64,000 nt of DNA from Actinomycetes bacterium (GTDB taxonomy: Bacteria > Actinomycetota > Thermoleophilia > BMS3ABIN01). The DNA is taken from positions 76,829 to 140,828 of the forward strand of contig JAJYOG010000003.1 in the NCBI GenBank assembly GCA_021785935.1. The letters are read 5' to 3'. The notes beneath the pieces were generated by a model. That model saw nothing but the letters and a program-made list of their open reading frames with translations, did no database searches and was not told where the DNA came from. A program made the position numbers and the translations under genes. Numbering within the stretch: position 1 is the first letter of the stretch; the number at the start of each line of letters is the position of its first letter. Positions 41,428-49,992 of this stretch are shown in pieces.

Positions 41428-43368
41428 ATGAATCCTAAGGAGATGAATCCTCCGCGCCACCTCGTCCTGGGCACCGCCGGCCATATCGATCACGGCAAGA
41501 CTGCCCTAATCAAGGCACTCACCGGTACCGATACCGACCGCCTCGCGGAGGAGAAGGAGCGCGGCATCTCTATCGAGCTGGGATACGCCGAACTCGAACT
41601 TCCATCCGGTACGACAATGAGCGTCGTCGATGTTCCCGGACACGAACGCTTCGTGCGCAACATGGTCGCGGGAGCATCCGGGATCGATATCTTTTTGCTG
41701 GTGGTCGCGGCCGACGACGGCGTCATGCCCCAGACGCGCGAGCATATGGCCATCATCGAGATGCTGAGCATCCCCCAGGGTATTGTCGCTATTACCAAGA
41801 CCGACCTCGTCGACGAGGAGATGACCGAGCTGGTACAAGCAGACATCGAGGATTTTCTGGCCGGCACGCCTTACAAGGATTCCCCTATCGTCGCCGTCAG
41901 TTCCAAGACCGGTTCAGGCCTGCCGCTGCTTCTGGGTCTTCTGGAGGAAGCAGCCGGCCGCGCCCATGAGGCGCATGCGGCCGGTGACATTGCCCGTCTC
42001 CCGGTTGACCGCGTGTTCACTTTGAAGGGCATTGGCACCGTCGTCACCGGCACTCTCTGGTCGGGACGCATCTGCGCCGAGGACGCACTGCGCCTGATGC
42101 CGGACGACCTCCCCTGCCGAGCCCGCACCGTGCAGGTGCACGACCGTTCGGTGGAATGCGCCGATGCGGGGTTGCGCGTCGCCATTAATCTCGCCGGCAT
42201 CGACAAGGATCAACTCGAACGCGGCCAGATGGTGGTCAAGGGCGAAGGGCTGACAACTACTTACATGATTGACACTCGCCTGACACTACTCTCATCGTCG
42301 CCCAAAACTTTAAAGTACGGCGCCCAGGTACGTTTCCATTACGGCACCGCCGACGCCACCGCCAAGCTAATGTTCGCAGACCGCGACCGGCTGGCGCCGG
42401 GCGAGAGCTGTTATGCCCAGGTGCGGTTGAAGACGAAGATCGTGCCGACCAAGAGTGACCGTTTTATCATCCGCTCGCTGAGCCCCGTGACCACGATCGG
42501 CGGCGGCGTGGTCGTCGATCCCCATCCCCATAAGCATGGCAAGGGGGAAGAACAGGTGCGGCGGCTGGAAGTAATTGAAAACGGAACGCCGGCTGAGATC
42601 GTGGCGCTTTTGTTAAGCGAGGCCAGTCCCGGCGGGATTGCCCGCGATGAGATTGCGGCACGGGGACTGCTCAGCGCCGGAGAAGCAGACAAGGCCCTTG
42701 CCGACGAGGCTGTCGCCGTGCCGCGCACCGGCGGCGGTGGGGAAGTATTCTTCTCCCTCCAGGCCGCCAACGATTTTGACCTGCGGCTGCAGGCGATTCT
42801 GGAAGCGCGCCAGAAGGCCAATCCCGCCGATCCTTCCCTTAGCGCCGAGGAGATCGCCCAGAATTTGGGTATGGCCGCGGCCGGCGCTTCCTTCCAGGCA
42901 TTGCTGGCTGGAGCTGCCGCGAAAGCGATAGTTGCGGTCAAGGATCACCGCTATGCCCTGGCTTCAGCTGAGGCCCGGCTATCCGAAAAACAGAAACAGA
43001 TGATGGAGAATATCGCCGCCCGGCTCGAGGAGGGCGGGATGACGCCTCCGGCTCTCGGCGAAATCGCCGCAACCGTCGGCGCCCGCACCGGCGACCAGGA
43101 CTTCAGGCTTGTGCTCAAACTGCTGGCCGAGGACGAACGCGCGGTCAGGATTAAACCCGACATATATTACGCCACCCAGCCGGTGACAATCGCGCGCGAG
43201 GCGGTGCTGGCCCGCTGTCAGGACACCGGCCAGATCACCCTGGCCGAATTCCGCGACATGCTCGGCATCAGCCGCAAGTACGCCCAGGCGCTCCTGGAAT
43301 ATTTCGACCGCGTGGGGCTGACGAGACGAGAAGGTGATTACCGGGTACTGCGGAAAAAAGCCGTCTGA
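41428..43368 (+). CDS. selB: selenocysteine-specific elongation factor
   Basis: The 646-residue GTPase has G1 [14 protein letters not shown], the [20 protein letters not shown] switch and [12 protein letters not shown]-Tu-like domains 2 and 3 follow. The C-terminal third consists of winged-helix domains ([17 protein letters not shown] at the end) that bind the SECIS hairpin of selenoprotein mRNA. Start ATG 41428 has AAGGAG inside it; the ATG at 41443 is an alternative with that site as its ribosome-binding sequence. It is coupled to selA by a 60-nt gap. Confidence 0.95.
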   Translation: MNPKEMNPPRHLVLGTAGHIDHGKTALIKALTGTDTDRLAEEKERGISIELGYAELELPSGTTMSVVDVPGHERFVRNMVAGASGIDIFLLVVAADDGVMPQTREHMAIIEMLSIPQGIVAITKTDLVDEEMTELVQADIEDFLAGTPYKDSPIVAVSSKTGSGLPLLLGLLEEAAGRAHEAHAAGDIARLPVDRVFTLKGIGTVVTGTLWSGRICAEDALRLMPDDLPCRARTVQVHDRSVECADAGLRVAINLAGIDKDQLERGQMVVKGEGLTTTYMIDTRLTLLSSSPKTLKYGAQVRFHYGTADATAKLMFADRDRLAPGESCYAQVRLKTKIVPTKSDRFIIRSLSPVTTIGGGVVVDPHPHKHGKGEEQVRRLEVIENGTPAEIVALLLSEASPGGIARDEIAARGLLSAGEADKALADEAVAVPRTGGGGEVFFSLQAANDFDLRLQAILEARQKANPADPSLSAEEIAQNLGMAAAGASFQALLAGAAAKAIVAVKDHRYALASAEARLSEKQKQMMENIAARLEEGGMTPPALGEIAATVGARTGDQDFRLVLKLLAEDERAVRIKPDIYYATQPVTIAREAVLARCQDTGQITLAEFRDMLGISRKYAQALLEYFDRVGLTRREGDYRVLRKKAV

Positions 43369-43377
43369 CTTTACAAG

Positions 43378-43430
43378 TCACCTAATTTAATATAATTTGA
43401 GTGACATTAATCACCTAATTTAGGATAATT
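43378..43430 (+). promoter_or_regulatory. promoter with two 20-nt direct repeats
   Basis: TCACCTAATTTAATATAATT (43378-43397) and TCACCTAATTTAGGATAATT (43411-43430) are near-identical and 33 nt apart, about three helical turns. The first holds a perfect TATAAT (43391-43396); a TTTACA is 15 nt further upstream. The GTG at 43433 follows directly. The repeats look like operators for autoregulation of the DUF4143 gene. Confidence 0.5.
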
Positions 43431-43432
43431 AA

Positions 43433-44560
43433 GTGTATTTCAAGCGAACTATCCAGGAACAGGTGGAAAAAACGCTTTCCGGTAAGAAGGTCGTGATCCT
43501 GTACGGCGCCAGGCAGGTTGGCAAGACTACCCTGGTGAAAAAGATCATCGAAGAAAGCTCCAGCAAATCCCTCTATCTAAACTGCGATGAGCCGGATGTC
43601 CGAGAACTGCTGACGCAAAAAACATCGACTGAGCTTAAACGCCTAATCGGCGATAATAAGCTGGTCATCATAGACGAAGCCCAGAGAGTCCTGAATATCG
43701 GGCTAACCCTGAAACTCCTGAGCGACAACTTCCCTGACATCAAGGTTCTTGCTACCGGCTCTTCCAGATTTGAACTCTCCAATCAAGTTAAGGAACCTCT
43801 GACAGGCAGAAAATTTGAGTTTCAACTTTATCCATTGTCCGTGGCTGAGTTGTTACAAGCTCACTCAGAAATGGAAATAGCCAGGCTCGTTGAAGATATG
43901 CTCAGGTTTGGCTTGTATCCCGAAGTTGTGAATACCCCGATTACCGAGGCCGCCGGCTTAATTGATGAAATCGCGGGGAGCTATCTGTATAAGGACATCC
44001 TTGATTATCAGGCCTTGAAGAAACCAGAGCTTCTGGAGAAACTACTGACCGCCTTGGCCTTGCAAGTTGGCCAGGAAGTTTCTTATTCAGAATTATCCAA
44101 CCTCCTCGGTTTTGACAAAATGACAGTGGAGAGGTACCTGGGCCTCCTGGAAAAGGCCTTTATTATTTTCCCGTTGCGGCCTTTCAGCAGGAACCTCCGC
44201 AAGGAGATCGGTAAGAAGCGAAAGATATATTTCTACGATCTGGGAATTCGAAACAGCATCATCAAGAACTTCAACCCGCTGGATGTAAGGAACGATACCG
44301 GCGCCTTGTGGGAGAACTTTCTAATAGCGGAGAGAGTGAAAACCAATTCAGCCGGGAAGAAAAGAGTCAATCAGTATTTCTGGCGCACATATGACAAAAA
44401 GGAAATTGATTTGGTAGAGGAAAGCGGCGGCCAGCTGTCCGGTTACGAGTTCAAATGGGGAAAGGGCAAGCTTAAACCACTGAAAGATTTTCTTAATGCA
44501 TATCCGGGGAGCAGTGTCCAACTGATCAACCGGGAGAACTTCATGGATTTCGTCAAATGA
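43433..44560 (+). CDS. AAA-type ATP-binding protein with DUF4143
   Basis: The 375-residue protein has Walker A LYGARQVGKTTLVK and Walker B LVIIDEAQRV in its N-terminal half. The C-terminal DUF4143 segment has LWENFLIAERV and FWRTYDKKEIDLVEE. It differs from the member at 12418 in sequence and in length. The GTG start is at 43433, with AGGATAATT upstream. It directly precedes the tRNA-Sec gene on the same strand. Confidence 0.85.
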   Translation: MYFKRTIQEQVEKTLSGKKVVILYGARQVGKTTLVKKIIEESSSKSLYLNCDEPDVRELLTQKTSTELKRLIGDNKLVIIDEAQRVLNIGLTLKLLSDNFPDIKVLATGSSRFELSNQVKEPLTGRKFEFQLYPLSVAELLQAHSEMEIARLVEDMLRFGLYPEVVNTPITEAAGLIDEIAGSYLYKDILDYQALKKPELLEKLLTALALQVGQEVSYSELSNLLGFDKMTVERYLGLLEKAFIIFPLRPFSRNLRKEIGKKRKIYFYDLGIRNSIIKNFNPLDVRNDTGALWENFLIAERVKTNSAGKKRVNQYFWRTYDKKEIDLVEESGGQLSGYEFKWGKGKLKPLKDFLNAYPGSSVQLINRENFMDFVK

Positions 44561-44615
44561 CCTGTTTGTGATTTATTACTAGCGGCAGCAATGCGTTAAA
44601 CTTTTGATCTCACAC

Positions 44616-44711
44616 GGGAGGGCAGGGGTCTGGTGGCCCAGCTGGTCTTCAAAACCGGTAGGCGGCGGTAACCCCGTCGTTGGTAGGTTCGATTCCTACG
44701 CCTTCCCGCCA
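44616..44711 (+). tRNA. selC: tRNA-Sec (anticodon UCA)
   Basis: This is a 96-nt tRNA including an encoded CCA. The 8-bp acceptor stem pairs GGGAGGGC with GCCTTCCC (one G-T pair), then G and CCA (44709-44711). The anticodon TCA is at 44649-44651 in the loop CTTCAAA. The long extra arm (GGCGGCGGTAACCCCGTCGTT) and T arm GGTAGGTTCGATTCCTACG complete the fold. It serves selA and selB encoded upstream. A partial copy of its 3' half is at 45367-45431. Confidence 0.95.
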
Positions 44712-44724
44712 CTCTCCCGGAATT

Positions 44725-44943
44725 CTATGCTGCTTCCGTGCGAACACTCGAGGGCAGTCTGTTTAGAATTAGTTCCTTGAGCTGAACCTTCTTGCCTGCA
44801 TTGTCGATGTCGATCCCTACCAGATTACCGTCGTCGTCATAATCAAGAACAACACCTTCGGAAATCTCCTTGCTCTCGACACTTGTCTTCTCTGAAAGGT
44901 CGATGTAAAGGGAGTCGGTGTCTGGATAATAATTAAGTTTCAT
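44725..44943 (-). CDS. DUF2283-family small protein
   Basis: The 72-residue protein has the DUF2283 pattern: MKLNYYPDTDSLYIDLSEK, then EGVVLDYDDDGNLVGIDIDNAG. These small beta proteins often sit beside DUF4258 or similar partners in toxin-antitoxin-like pairs. Here it overlaps the next small gene by 4 nt on the same strand. It lies inside the islet between tRNA-Sec and its partial copy. Confidence 0.8.
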   Translation of the reverse strand: MKLNYYPDTDSLYIDLSEKTSVESKEISEGVVLDYDDDGNLVGIDIDNAGKKVQLKELILNRLPSSVRTEAA

Positions 44944-45131
44944 AATTTATACCCCCTGTCGGGAAAAGCATTGTGAATGGTCATTTTGTCTTCAAGTGTT
45001 ACAACCCTGAGAACGCGGCCATCGAGTTCATCAATAATGCCCCAGAATCGAAACCGGTTATGTTCCTGGGGTTCAGAATCCTTTCTTAGAACTTCTATTT
45101 CAAAATATTCGGTGAATTGGAATTCGCTCAT
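44940..45131 (-). CDS. small partner of DUF2283 protein, unknown
   Basis: The 63-residue protein has alternating strands (FQFTEYFEIEVLRKD, FRFWGIIDELDGRVLRVVTLEDKMT) and a basic end (FPDRGYKL). It overlaps the DUF2283 start (ATGA), so they are coupled and probably interact. No family is recognised, but the layout is that of a small toxin-antitoxin-like pair. Confidence 0.65.
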   Translation of the reverse strand: MSEFQFTEYFEIEVLRKDSEPQEHNRFRFWGIIDELDGRVLRVVTLEDKMTIHNAFPDRGYKL

Positions 45132-45230
45132 TTTCTCATTTGAAATTATATCATGGAGCGGAGTTGCCCGGCCATCATTTGCATCCTGAGTTGGTACATA
45201 ATAGATTGGTAGTACTTAGGGGGGCGAAAA

Positions 45231-45257
45231 CGCTAACATTTTGCTAACAAAATAGCG
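45231..45257. repeat. hairpin near the islet end
   Basis: CGCT (45231-45234) and AGCG (45254-45257) enclose ATTTTG-CTAA-CAAAAT, so a nested hairpin forms. It lies between the small genes and the partial tRNA-Sec copy. This type of AT-cored inverted repeat is often seen near attachment sites. The surrounding 45132-45366 has no supported gene. Confidence 0.4.
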
Positions 45258-45366
45258 GGGATTAAGCGTGACCAGAAGGTATTATATGGGAGACTGACCG
45301 CGCGGAAATCTGATTAGAAAGCACTAAACGGGACTAGCAGGTAACAGAAGGCAAGACCCGGACCAA

Positions 45367-45431
45367 ACTTCAATACCGGTAAGCGGCGGTAACCCGTCGT
45401 TGGTAGGTTCGATTCCTACGCCTTCCCGCCA
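45367..45431 (+). repeat. partial tRNA-Sec copy (attachment-site-like repeat)
   Basis: This 65-nt stretch repeats the tRNA-Sec sequence from the anticodon loop to the encoded CCA (44647-44711), with a few changes. ACCGGTAAGCGGCGGTAACC replaces the original bases and one C is missing. The anticodon loop reads CTTCAAT. The 5' half is absent, so it cannot be a working tRNA. Such 3'-end copies mark where integrases insert elements at tRNA genes. The 0.7-kb islet between the two copies is what remains. Confidence 0.85.
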
Positions 45432-45443
45432 ACTATATCTGGC

Positions 45444-45668
45444 TTACGCCGCGAATCTTGGAATCTCCACTTCCGCGCCACTCTTGACTGCTTCTTCGGC
45501 GCGAGCCAGCACTGGCTCGGCGATATCCTCTGAAAGATAGTACTCACCGCAGTTCTCGCAGTTCTCTGCTGGAACGTCCTTGAGAATAATGGTGCTATTG
45601 TCGCGATGTAAAGTGACAGTCGCTTCACCCGGATGAGTTTTACCTTGTTCGCAGATGACGCATTTCAC
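45444..45668 (-). CDS. YgiT-type zinc-finger protein
   Basis: The 74-residue protein has two CxxC pairs, CVIC near the N terminus and CENC in the middle, followed by GEYYLSEDIAEPVLARAEEA. This is the zinc-binding half of MqsA/YgiT antitoxins, without the HTH domain. Stand-alone YgiT proteins usually pair with a DUF4258 toxin. No such partner is visible upstream in 45669-45788, so the module may be incomplete. Confidence 0.82.
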   Translation of the reverse strand: MKCVICEQGKTHPGEATVTLHRDNSTIILKDVPAENCENCGEYYLSEDIAEPVLARAEEAVKSGAEVEIPRFAA

Positions 45669-45788
45669 GATTTCCTCCTACCTTAAAATCATCAGTCCAT
45701 AGACTCGGATCTGGCCGATTCACGCTCACCGAGATAAGATTAGCAGGTCTTTGTGCAAACGGAGACCTACTTCTTAAATTAATACATA

Positions 45789-46190
45789 ATGACATTGTTA
45801 TCAAAAATAGCGTTCGCTTTTGTGGCTATCGTCGGCATTCTTTTAATGCTGATATTTGTTAGTGCATTTGTTAGCCTTTTCAGCGATCCCGCCCAGAGGG
45901 AAGAGCAGTTCTTTGAGGCTACAAAACAAGGCAAATGTGATGACATCGACAAGTACTTCAACATAAACACAGACAATACCAGTGAAGAGAAGCAGGCTGA
46001 GTGTCGGCAAAATGCTGGCAAGATTGACAGTTGGCAAATTGGTTAAACAAAAAAAGGGGGAGTACCGGGTCTGCTGGAATGGGCTAATGTTAGCATGGAG
46101 GTAACTCTAACTGATGGCAAGGTAGGCAAGGAAAATAAGACGCTCATCAAAATCCTGTTCATGGAATGGAAGCTGACATCGGTACGCTAA
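45789..46190 (+). pseudogene. membrane-anchored NTF2-like protein with in-frame TAA
   Basis: The frame from ATG 45789 gives a signal/anchor helix (FAFVAIVGILLMLIFVSAF) and EEQFFEATKQGKCDDIDKYF. It stops at TAA 46044-46046 after 85 residues. Without a frame change it then continues GVPGLLEWANVSMEVTLTD to LFMEWKLTSVR and ends at 46188-46190. The second part reads like the C-terminal strands of an NTF2/DUF4878-type domain, so the TAA is probably a nonsense mutation. It is not TGA, so selenocysteine is excluded. Confidence 0.55.
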
Positions 46191-46210
46191 CGTAACATCT
46201 TGTACGTTGT

Positions 46211-47143
46211 CTATGGGACTGGTGGCGCCACAATTTCTATGCCGGAGTCAGGCCCGATGTTGCCCGACCCCTGTGTATCGATTGGCTGTCTCGATTCTTT
46301 GATTTCGATCTGCATCAATTCAAGCAAGCCTGGACTATTCGCGACCGGCGAACTTTCGTCAACAAGGATTTTCCAATTTCCATCCAGTTTAATAAGCTTC
46401 AGGTAGAGCTCACCGGATTTGCTAACAACTCCATCCATCGAAGCTGTGACTTTCAATTTCACGTTCGCCTCGCCGGTGTCGCTTATGCTCGAACTAATGA
46501 TATTGAGGTCACTGATTTCATATCCGTAATCAGAATTGACCCGATCACAGAAATTCGTATAGTTAAAATTATTACGTGTTTCCCCACGATATTGGACACC
46601 ATCGTGCTTGCCCGGCGTATTATCAACTGCTGGATCATCGAAGAATCTTGATGCTACCGTGGCCGTGTCCTTCGGATCCCTCACGGTAATTTCAAAGGAG
46701 GGCGGGAGCGGGTTGCCAGAGAGCGTATCGAGCACGTCCTCGTGTCCCTTGAGACTCTCGCGCAGGCGCCCCATCGCCTCTTCCTTGCTGACGTAATTCG
46801 TCGATTCTATCTCCGGCATCCCGCGTATCTCGGTATCCAGTCTCTGGATATCAGCGGCGCTGGCCGTGCTCCTGATGAAAACTTCAATTTCACGTGATCT
46901 TTCGAACAGCAGGAATTGCATTGCCAGATCACATTCGCCGCTGCCCAAGCTCTTGTAGAACATCTCGACAACGCCTACAGGGTTGTCAGGATAACCGGCT
47001 TCTATTGCCCCTTCAGCCTTATTCGCGGTACCGTTGCACGAGACAAGGAAAGATGCGGCCAATAGCACCGATACCGCCACCAGAATGTTGGAGATGTCGC
47101 GAGTCGGCACGCTATGAAAAATGTTCATAATTGTTTGCCGCAT
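46211..47143 (-). CDS. lipoprotein with FtsX-like domain nested in NTF2-like domain
   Basis: The 310-residue protein has a lipoprotein signal (VAVSVLLAASFLVSC, Cys36). Residues 52-83 (VGVVEMFYKSLGSGECDLAMQFLL) look like the first part of an NTF2/DUF4878-type domain. Residues 86-168 match the FtsX extracellular domain (IEVFIRSTASAADIQ, YVSKEEAMGRL, NPLPPSFEITVRDP). Residues 190-275 (FCDRVNSDYGYEI to LIKLDGNWKILVDES) look like the rest of the NTF2-like domain. No FtsX membrane segments or FtsE are present. An internal ATG at 47128 is another possible start. Confidence 0.72.
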   Translation of the reverse strand: MRQTIMNIFHSVPTRDISNILVAVSVLLAASFLVSCNGTANKAEGAIEAGYPDNPVGVVEMFYKSLGSGECDLAMQFLLFERSREIEVFIRSTASAADIQRLDTEIRGMPEIESTNYVSKEEAMGRLRESLKGHEDVLDTLSGNPLPPSFEITVRDPKDTATVASRFFDDPAVDNTPGKHDGVQYRGETRNNFNYTNFCDRVNSDYGYEISDLNIISSSISDTGEANVKLKVTASMDGVVSKSGELYLKLIKLDGNWKILVDESSPVANSPGLLELMQIEIKESRQPIDTQGSGNIGPDSGIEIVAPPVP

Positions 47144-47393
47144 CCAGGTGTCACGAACCTTTATATATTTAGTGGGTCTTCTCGGTTAAGTCCCTATACT
47201 GCTGTAAATTATAACGCCGTCAGATAGAAACGGCATCGCACTTTGCGGAAAAGCCTTGAACTATATGCGGGAATCTCCAATCCTTTAACCATAAAAGCGT
47301 CTATTGTGTTTTTGTAATTCCCCCGCTAACCTTAAAGTTCCTGCATTGGTCGGTGCAGAACTTACTCCCAGCCAACCCAGGGATGACCATCGG

Positions 47394-48515
47394 ATGCCCT
47401 CCACGCGGCAAACAACTTCATATCTCAAAGGCCTGGCTATTATCATGGTCATGCTGAAGCACTATAGCGGCGGTTATGCACCTGGTCTGGCCCAGATGAT
47501 CAGGGAATACGCGGATTTCTTCGTCTTGCTGTTTTTCATTCTCAGCGGCTACGGCCTTTATTACACCATGCAACGCCTGGAAGAACGAGCTGAAGGGAAA
47601 CCACTTAATGCCGGACAGATGGGATCATTTTTCTGGCAGCGGGCGCTGCGCATCTATCCTCTTTTCTGGCTATCACTCATAAGCGCTACATTGATTCTGG
47701 TCGTGGGATGGGAAGACTTACGCGAACTCTCATTTCGTACCGTGGGCATTTACCTTGCGTTCCCGTTAATCAGGCATCCGGGGTATACATGGTTTATACC
47801 GGCCCTGATCCAGTGTTACCTGGCGGCGCCAATACTGTATTACCTCTTCCGAAAAATGAACATACAGCGGTACGTGGCTTTTGTTCTGGGCCTGGGCGCG
47901 GCTTTCATGATTGTATCCGTTTTTCATCAGCGGGTTACCGATTTGATTAATCAAACCGGGTTCATCGATCCGGAAACAATTTTTTACCGGAATATGTTCC
48001 TGATCAACATTTTGCTTTTCGCGGGGGGGGGGTTGGCCATCCCTGGTTTAATCCGTTATCTAAAACCATATGTCAACATTTACGTTGTGCTGGCTTGCTT
48101 TGCGGCCTTTTTAATAACCATGTATCTTGCCAGAGGCTTACTGTTTTCAGTCAAAGGCCTGTCTTCACAACAACTATTTTTCCCGCTGTTCTTAATCAGC
48201 GCCCTGACTTTTTGTGCCTCTGCCATCGCGGCCAACCGCAAGTTGCCGTTAGGCAAAGTCATAGCCTATCTTGGCGCCTATTCGCTTGTTCTTTATCTTT
48301 TCCATTGGCAATATTTTACTTTGCTGGATGATATTGGCTTGCTAAGTGACACTCCTGATGCCTCGGTCTGGCTGAATGCCGTGGCGGTAATCGCATTTTT
48401 CCCGGTGTTCCTGGGTTTGTGCATCGCGTTGCAGAAATCAGCCACCTGGTTGAGAAAGTTGTTGACCAGGGCCGAGGTCAAAGAACCGCCGGCTTTGTCT
48501 TACCAGCCGGAATAG
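47394..48515 (+). CDS. acyltransferase-3 family membrane protein
   Basis: From ATG 47394 the product has 373 residues and about ten membrane helices. The N-terminal YLKGLAIIMVMLKHY carries the histidine that acyltransferase-3 (OafA/NolL-type) proteins need, and QRALRIYPLFWLSL is typical. They O-acylate surface sugars using acyl donors from the cytoplasm. A longer frame back to 47304 exists but lacks helix-forming sequence. The gap 47144-47393 holds no other gene that I can support. Confidence 0.85.
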   Translation: MPSTRQTTSYLKGLAIIMVMLKHYSGGYAPGLAQMIREYADFFVLLFFILSGYGLYYTMQRLEERAEGKPLNAGQMGSFFWQRALRIYPLFWLSLISATLILVVGWEDLRELSFRTVGIYLAFPLIRHPGYTWFIPALIQCYLAAPILYYLFRKMNIQRYVAFVLGLGAAFMIVSVFHQRVTDLINQTGFIDPETIFYRNMFLINILLFAGGGLAIPGLIRYLKPYVNIYVVLACFAAFLITMYLARGLLFSVKGLSSQQLFFPLFLISALTFCASAIAANRKLPLGKVIAYLGAYSLVLYLFHWQYFTLLDDIGLLSDTPDASVWLNAVAVIAFFPVFLGLCIALQKSATWLRKLLTRAEVKEPPALSYQPE

Positions 48516-48562
48516 GCTGAAAAGATACCCGGCTGTGAAAATCCGGCTCGGCAAGGAGCGAC

Positions 48563-48766
48563 ATGAAACAGCTATTCATCGACCATCCATGGATAATCGT
48601 GCTGCTCGTAGCCTGGGCCATCCCCTGGAAGGGCTACGCACTCTGAAAATCCGCCAGGAGAGATGAAAAGGTCTGGTTTGTCTCGCTGCTCGTGGTCAAT
48701 ACGCTGGCTATCCTTGAGATCGCCTATATATTTTACTTCAGCAGGATGGAAAAACCACGTAAGTAA
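48563..48766 (+). pseudogene. small two-helix membrane gene with in-frame TGA
   Basis: ATG 48563, behind AAGGAG, opens MKQLFIDHPWIIVLLVAWAI and PWKGYAL, and then codon 28 is TGA (48644-48646). The same frame continues KSARRDEKVWFVSLLVVN, then LEIAYIFYF, and ends at TAA 48764. Both halves together resemble the DUF5652 type, in which this position is usually Trp (LWK). TGG to TGA mutation is the simplest reading. Selenocysteine is a formal alternative, since selA, selB and selC are present, but I see no clear SECIS hairpin. Confidence 0.6.
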
Positions 48767-48954
48767 ACGAGAAGACTAGTTGATGGAAGCGACCAAAGAC
48801 TAGAAACCAAAAAAACGCCGGCGAACGTCATGGCCTCACAGCGTGTTCCATTGAAAGTCCAGCCCTCCTTCGATATTGTGAGATAGTTCTTATCCTTCAA
48901 CGGCACACGATCGCCAGCCCCCTTTATAAATAACGAATACCTGCGAGGATTGCC

Positions 48955-49910
48955 ATGCCCGCGGTAAGCATCACCGGAAAGCAGACCCTTGGGGATCTTG
49001 TAAAGAACGGATGCCTGAGGCCCGCCGCTGCCGCACTCGTAAAACCTCTGTGGAGATGGGTTCCAAGAAGTGCGTATCTTGGCAAATCGCCCATGCATCT
49101 GGGGCTGGCTATCACCAGAAAATGCAATGCTAAACTTGTGTTTTCTGTCCATATCAATTTGCGCGTGCAGAAGACAAGGTACATATGTCGGACGCAATCT
49201 TCGATCTGGCGCTGAAGAGGATCAGGGAGGCTCAAATCGAGCAAGTCATGCTTTCGCCGAATCTTGGCGAACCGCTCCTGGCGCCACAGTTCCTTGAAAA
49301 ATTAAAAAAATTGCGCGCTGCCGGCGTCAGCAAGATCGAAGTGACAACCAATGCTCTTTTCTTACACAAGATCGGCGTGCGCGCAATGCTTGACGCCGGT
49401 CCCGATAAAATAAATATTTCGTTCGCGGGGTTCAATCAATCCCAAAAGGGAAATAAGTTTATGGCTTCGAGGAGATCTTCCCCGGGAATCCCTGCTTGCG
49501 CTCCGGAAATGGAGGAAGTTGCTCAGCTTGCGAATGATATTGAGATGATGACAGAAGTAGACGATTGGCTTCATCTGATTACTGAGGAGATATTGCCGGA
49601 AGGCTACACATTACAGAAAGAATCAACCAGGATAAATAAGCGTCCCTGTGTCCTGTTGTGGGATCTCACTGTTCATCCCGATGGCGATATCCACCTGTGT
49701 GCCTGTCGTAATATAAATGGCGATCCGGACCTGCGCATAGGAAATATCAAGGAAATGACGCTGCTCGAAGCACATGCAAAGATTGAGGAAGTGCTGGTTC
49801 GATGGGAATCGGGAAATATTCCATTGATGTGTAAATCCTGTTCCATGTATGGCGACCCCGCAATCGGGCTCATCGGCCGTTGGCGCGAAATACGGCTTCA
49901 GGGTAATTGA
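48955..49910 (+). pseudogene. decayed radical SAM/SPASM enzyme gene
   Basis: From ATG 48955 the frame reads to LAITRKCNAK (first Cys of CxxxCxxC) and then loses the motif. One frame over, directly after, the sequence continues CVFCPYQFARAEDKVHMSDAIFDLALKRI and on to 49910. A frameshift near 49130 therefore splits the cluster motif. The middle after ISFAGFNQ also lacks about 100 residues of the usual barrel. The SPASM part is intact: CVLLWDLTVHPDGDIHLCACRN, then CKSCSMYGD. No peptide gene lies next to it. Confidence 0.75.
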
Positions 49911-49992
49911 TCTTAACGAGCCGGGGCGCCTTACGAAATACGGTGCTTCGAGTTTGTCCTATAACGCTCCGTTTTCCTCTCTTCCCCTACCG

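Noticed and set aside
45367..45431. second tRNA-Sec gene
   Set aside because: The 5' half (acceptor strand, D arm) is missing, so no cloverleaf can form; it is a 3'-end repeat.
45789..46190. selenoprotein or recoding at the in-frame stop
   Set aside because: The stop is TAA, not TGA, so selenocysteine insertion is excluded; a nonsense mutation is simpler.
48733..49197. 154-codon minus-strand frame across the decayed radical SAM gene
   Set aside because: It is antisense to the recognisable radical SAM sequence and has no protein-like pattern.
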